NCBI GenBank assembly: GCA_022739095.1
Contig: JAIJEI010000037.1
Location: 1-13,528 of the forward strand
Direction: 5' to 3'
DNA length: 13,528 nucleotides
Source: Bifidobacterium sp.
GTDB lineage: Bacteria > Actinomycetota > Actinomycetes > Actinomycetales > Bifidobacteriaceae
The notes beneath the pieces were generated by a model, which was not told where the DNA came from, made no database searches, and was given only the letters and a program-made list of their open reading frames with translations. The translations under genes were made by a program, and so were the position numbers. Every line of letters begins with the position of its first letter. The first letter of the stretch is position 1. Below are positions 12,892 through 13,528 of this stretch, piece after piece.

Positions 12892-13528
12892 GCGAGCACC
12901 CCCATGATCAGCGGGAGATCATCGAGTTCGCCGATGGTGGCCAATGTGAAGTTGGCGAATCTTCTGATGCCGCGATTGGCGCCGGCGCTGGCCTGCAATA
13001 CCACGCAGCTGGCCGATCGGGGCAAGGCCAAGGTCATGCGCTTGATTTGCTCGATGTCTTTGAGCGATCCAACAGTGAAAAAATAGAACGAAGCATCGGG
13101 ACTGTGCTTCAGTGTGCCCTCGGCGAGATTCGGATTATCCTCACGATCAGGCTCAATGGCACTGGCGTTGTCGAGGAACTCCATGGCGTTGCGCGGCTGG
13201 CCGTGCGCGTTGCCCGCGTGGCAGAACAACGGACGATCCTGCAACAGGCATTTGACGCCGATGGAGGAGTGGATGGACACCGCCATCTCGAATTCCTCGC
13301 CGTTGACGTATTCGTCCGGGTTCACGCTGATGGTCACCGAGGTGTCGGTGCGGCGCGTGGCCTCATATTGGCGAATCATCAACGTGCCGGTTTTCGCGGA
13401 GCTTAACCAGTGGACGTTACGCACGTCGTCGCCCGGCTCGTATTCGCGCAATCCGTAGAAGTCGAGATCATCATCCACGATCTGGCCGGATGGTTGGCCT
13501 TCCAGATCGCGGGGCACGCCGGCATTCA
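12888..13528 (-). CDS. DUF58 domain protein (N-terminus outside window)
   Basis: The frame is open to the right edge, so the start and the usual two N-terminal membrane helices of DUF58 proteins are not visible; the GTG at 13515-13517 is internal. The hallmark of the family is present: DFYGLREYEPGDDVRNVHW, followed by SSAKTGTLMIRQYE, then a von Willebrand-like fold that here has TSVTISVNPDEY and ends with DLPLIMGVLA. DUF58 proteins are partners of MoxR-type AAA ATPases and are usually encoded with a transglutaminase-like membrane protein, as here. The role may be in assembly or maturation of envelope proteins. Its TGA overlaps the next start by four bases (ATGA), so translation is coupled. 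An AAA ATPase gene is expected just to the right of the window. Confidence 0.92.
   Translation of the reverse strand, partial: NAGVPRDLEGQPSGQIVDDDLDFYGLREYEPGDDVRNVHWLSSAKTGTLMIRQYEATRRTDTSVTISVNPDEYVNGEEFEMAVSIHSSIGVKCLLQDRPLFCHAGNAHGQPRNAMEFLDNASAIEPDREDNPNLAEGTLKHSPDASFYFFTVGSLKDIEQIKRMTLALPRSASCVVLQASAGANRGIRRFANFTLATIGELDDLPLIMGVLA

Noticed and set aside
12445..13086. Plus-strand 213-codon frame opposite the transglutaminase-like and DUF58 genes
   Set aside because: Product is Gly/Arg/His-rich without motifs, and it crosses two real overlapping genes.

Overview
The window looks like an actinobacterial chromosome segment, most probably Bifidobacterium. The minus-strand order DUF58, transglutaminase-like membrane protein, PP2C phosphatase, variant leucine-rich repeat protein, FHA protein resembles the bifidobacterial cluster that starts with the Ser/Thr kinase Pkb2 (pkb2, fn3, aaa, duf58, tgm). 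The genus is an inference from gene content and the mostly high G+C, not from a search. There is no RNA gene, CRISPR array, insertion sequence or origin that I can see.

Region A, 1-4129 (+), is visibly more AT-rich than the rest and looks like part of a type VII secretion (T7SS) module. It holds the end of an EccC/EssC-type FtsK/SpoIIIE ATPase split by an in-frame TAA, a small FHA protein, a single-pass membrane protein of unknown function, and a class-3-lipase-like alpha/beta hydrolase interrupted by an in-frame TGA and an in-frame TAG. All three stops lie one C-to-T change from a sense codon and the frame resumes after each, so the ATPase and the hydrolase read as decaying genes; the FHA and membrane genes remain open.

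Region B, 4130-8072 (+), has a 173-base stretch with one doubtful small membrane ORF. Then come two genes that look co-transcribed: a cytosolic protein with an N-terminal domain like DUF6382 and a C-terminal FHA domain, and a 706-residue membrane protein with a cytosolic zinc ribbon, a Pro/Gln-rich segment, one membrane helix and a large external domain with a Ser/Asp tail.

Region C, 8073-8193, is a convergent intergenic space with a near-perfect long hairpin, probably a two-way terminator, and a run of nine G.

Region D, 8194-13528 (-), is a tightly packed operon running leftwards: DUF58 (cut by the window edge), transglutaminase-like protein, PP2C phosphatase, LRV protein and FHA protein, with overlaps of 4 and 50 bases and gaps of 26 and 15 bases. 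The transglutaminase-like protein has Ser, Thr and Tyr where the Cys-His-Asp triad should be, so it is probably a non-catalytic scaffold or sensor.

The common theme is phosphothreonine signalling: three FHA proteins, one phosphatase, and a short Thr motif of the form [D/G][A/S]TV[V/L] found four times in the three genes flanking the convergent terminator. My inference is that a kinase outside the window (Pkb2-like) marks these Thr residues, FHA domains read them and the PP2C erases them, linking the envelope operon with the adjacent FHA/zinc-ribbon and T7SS genes.
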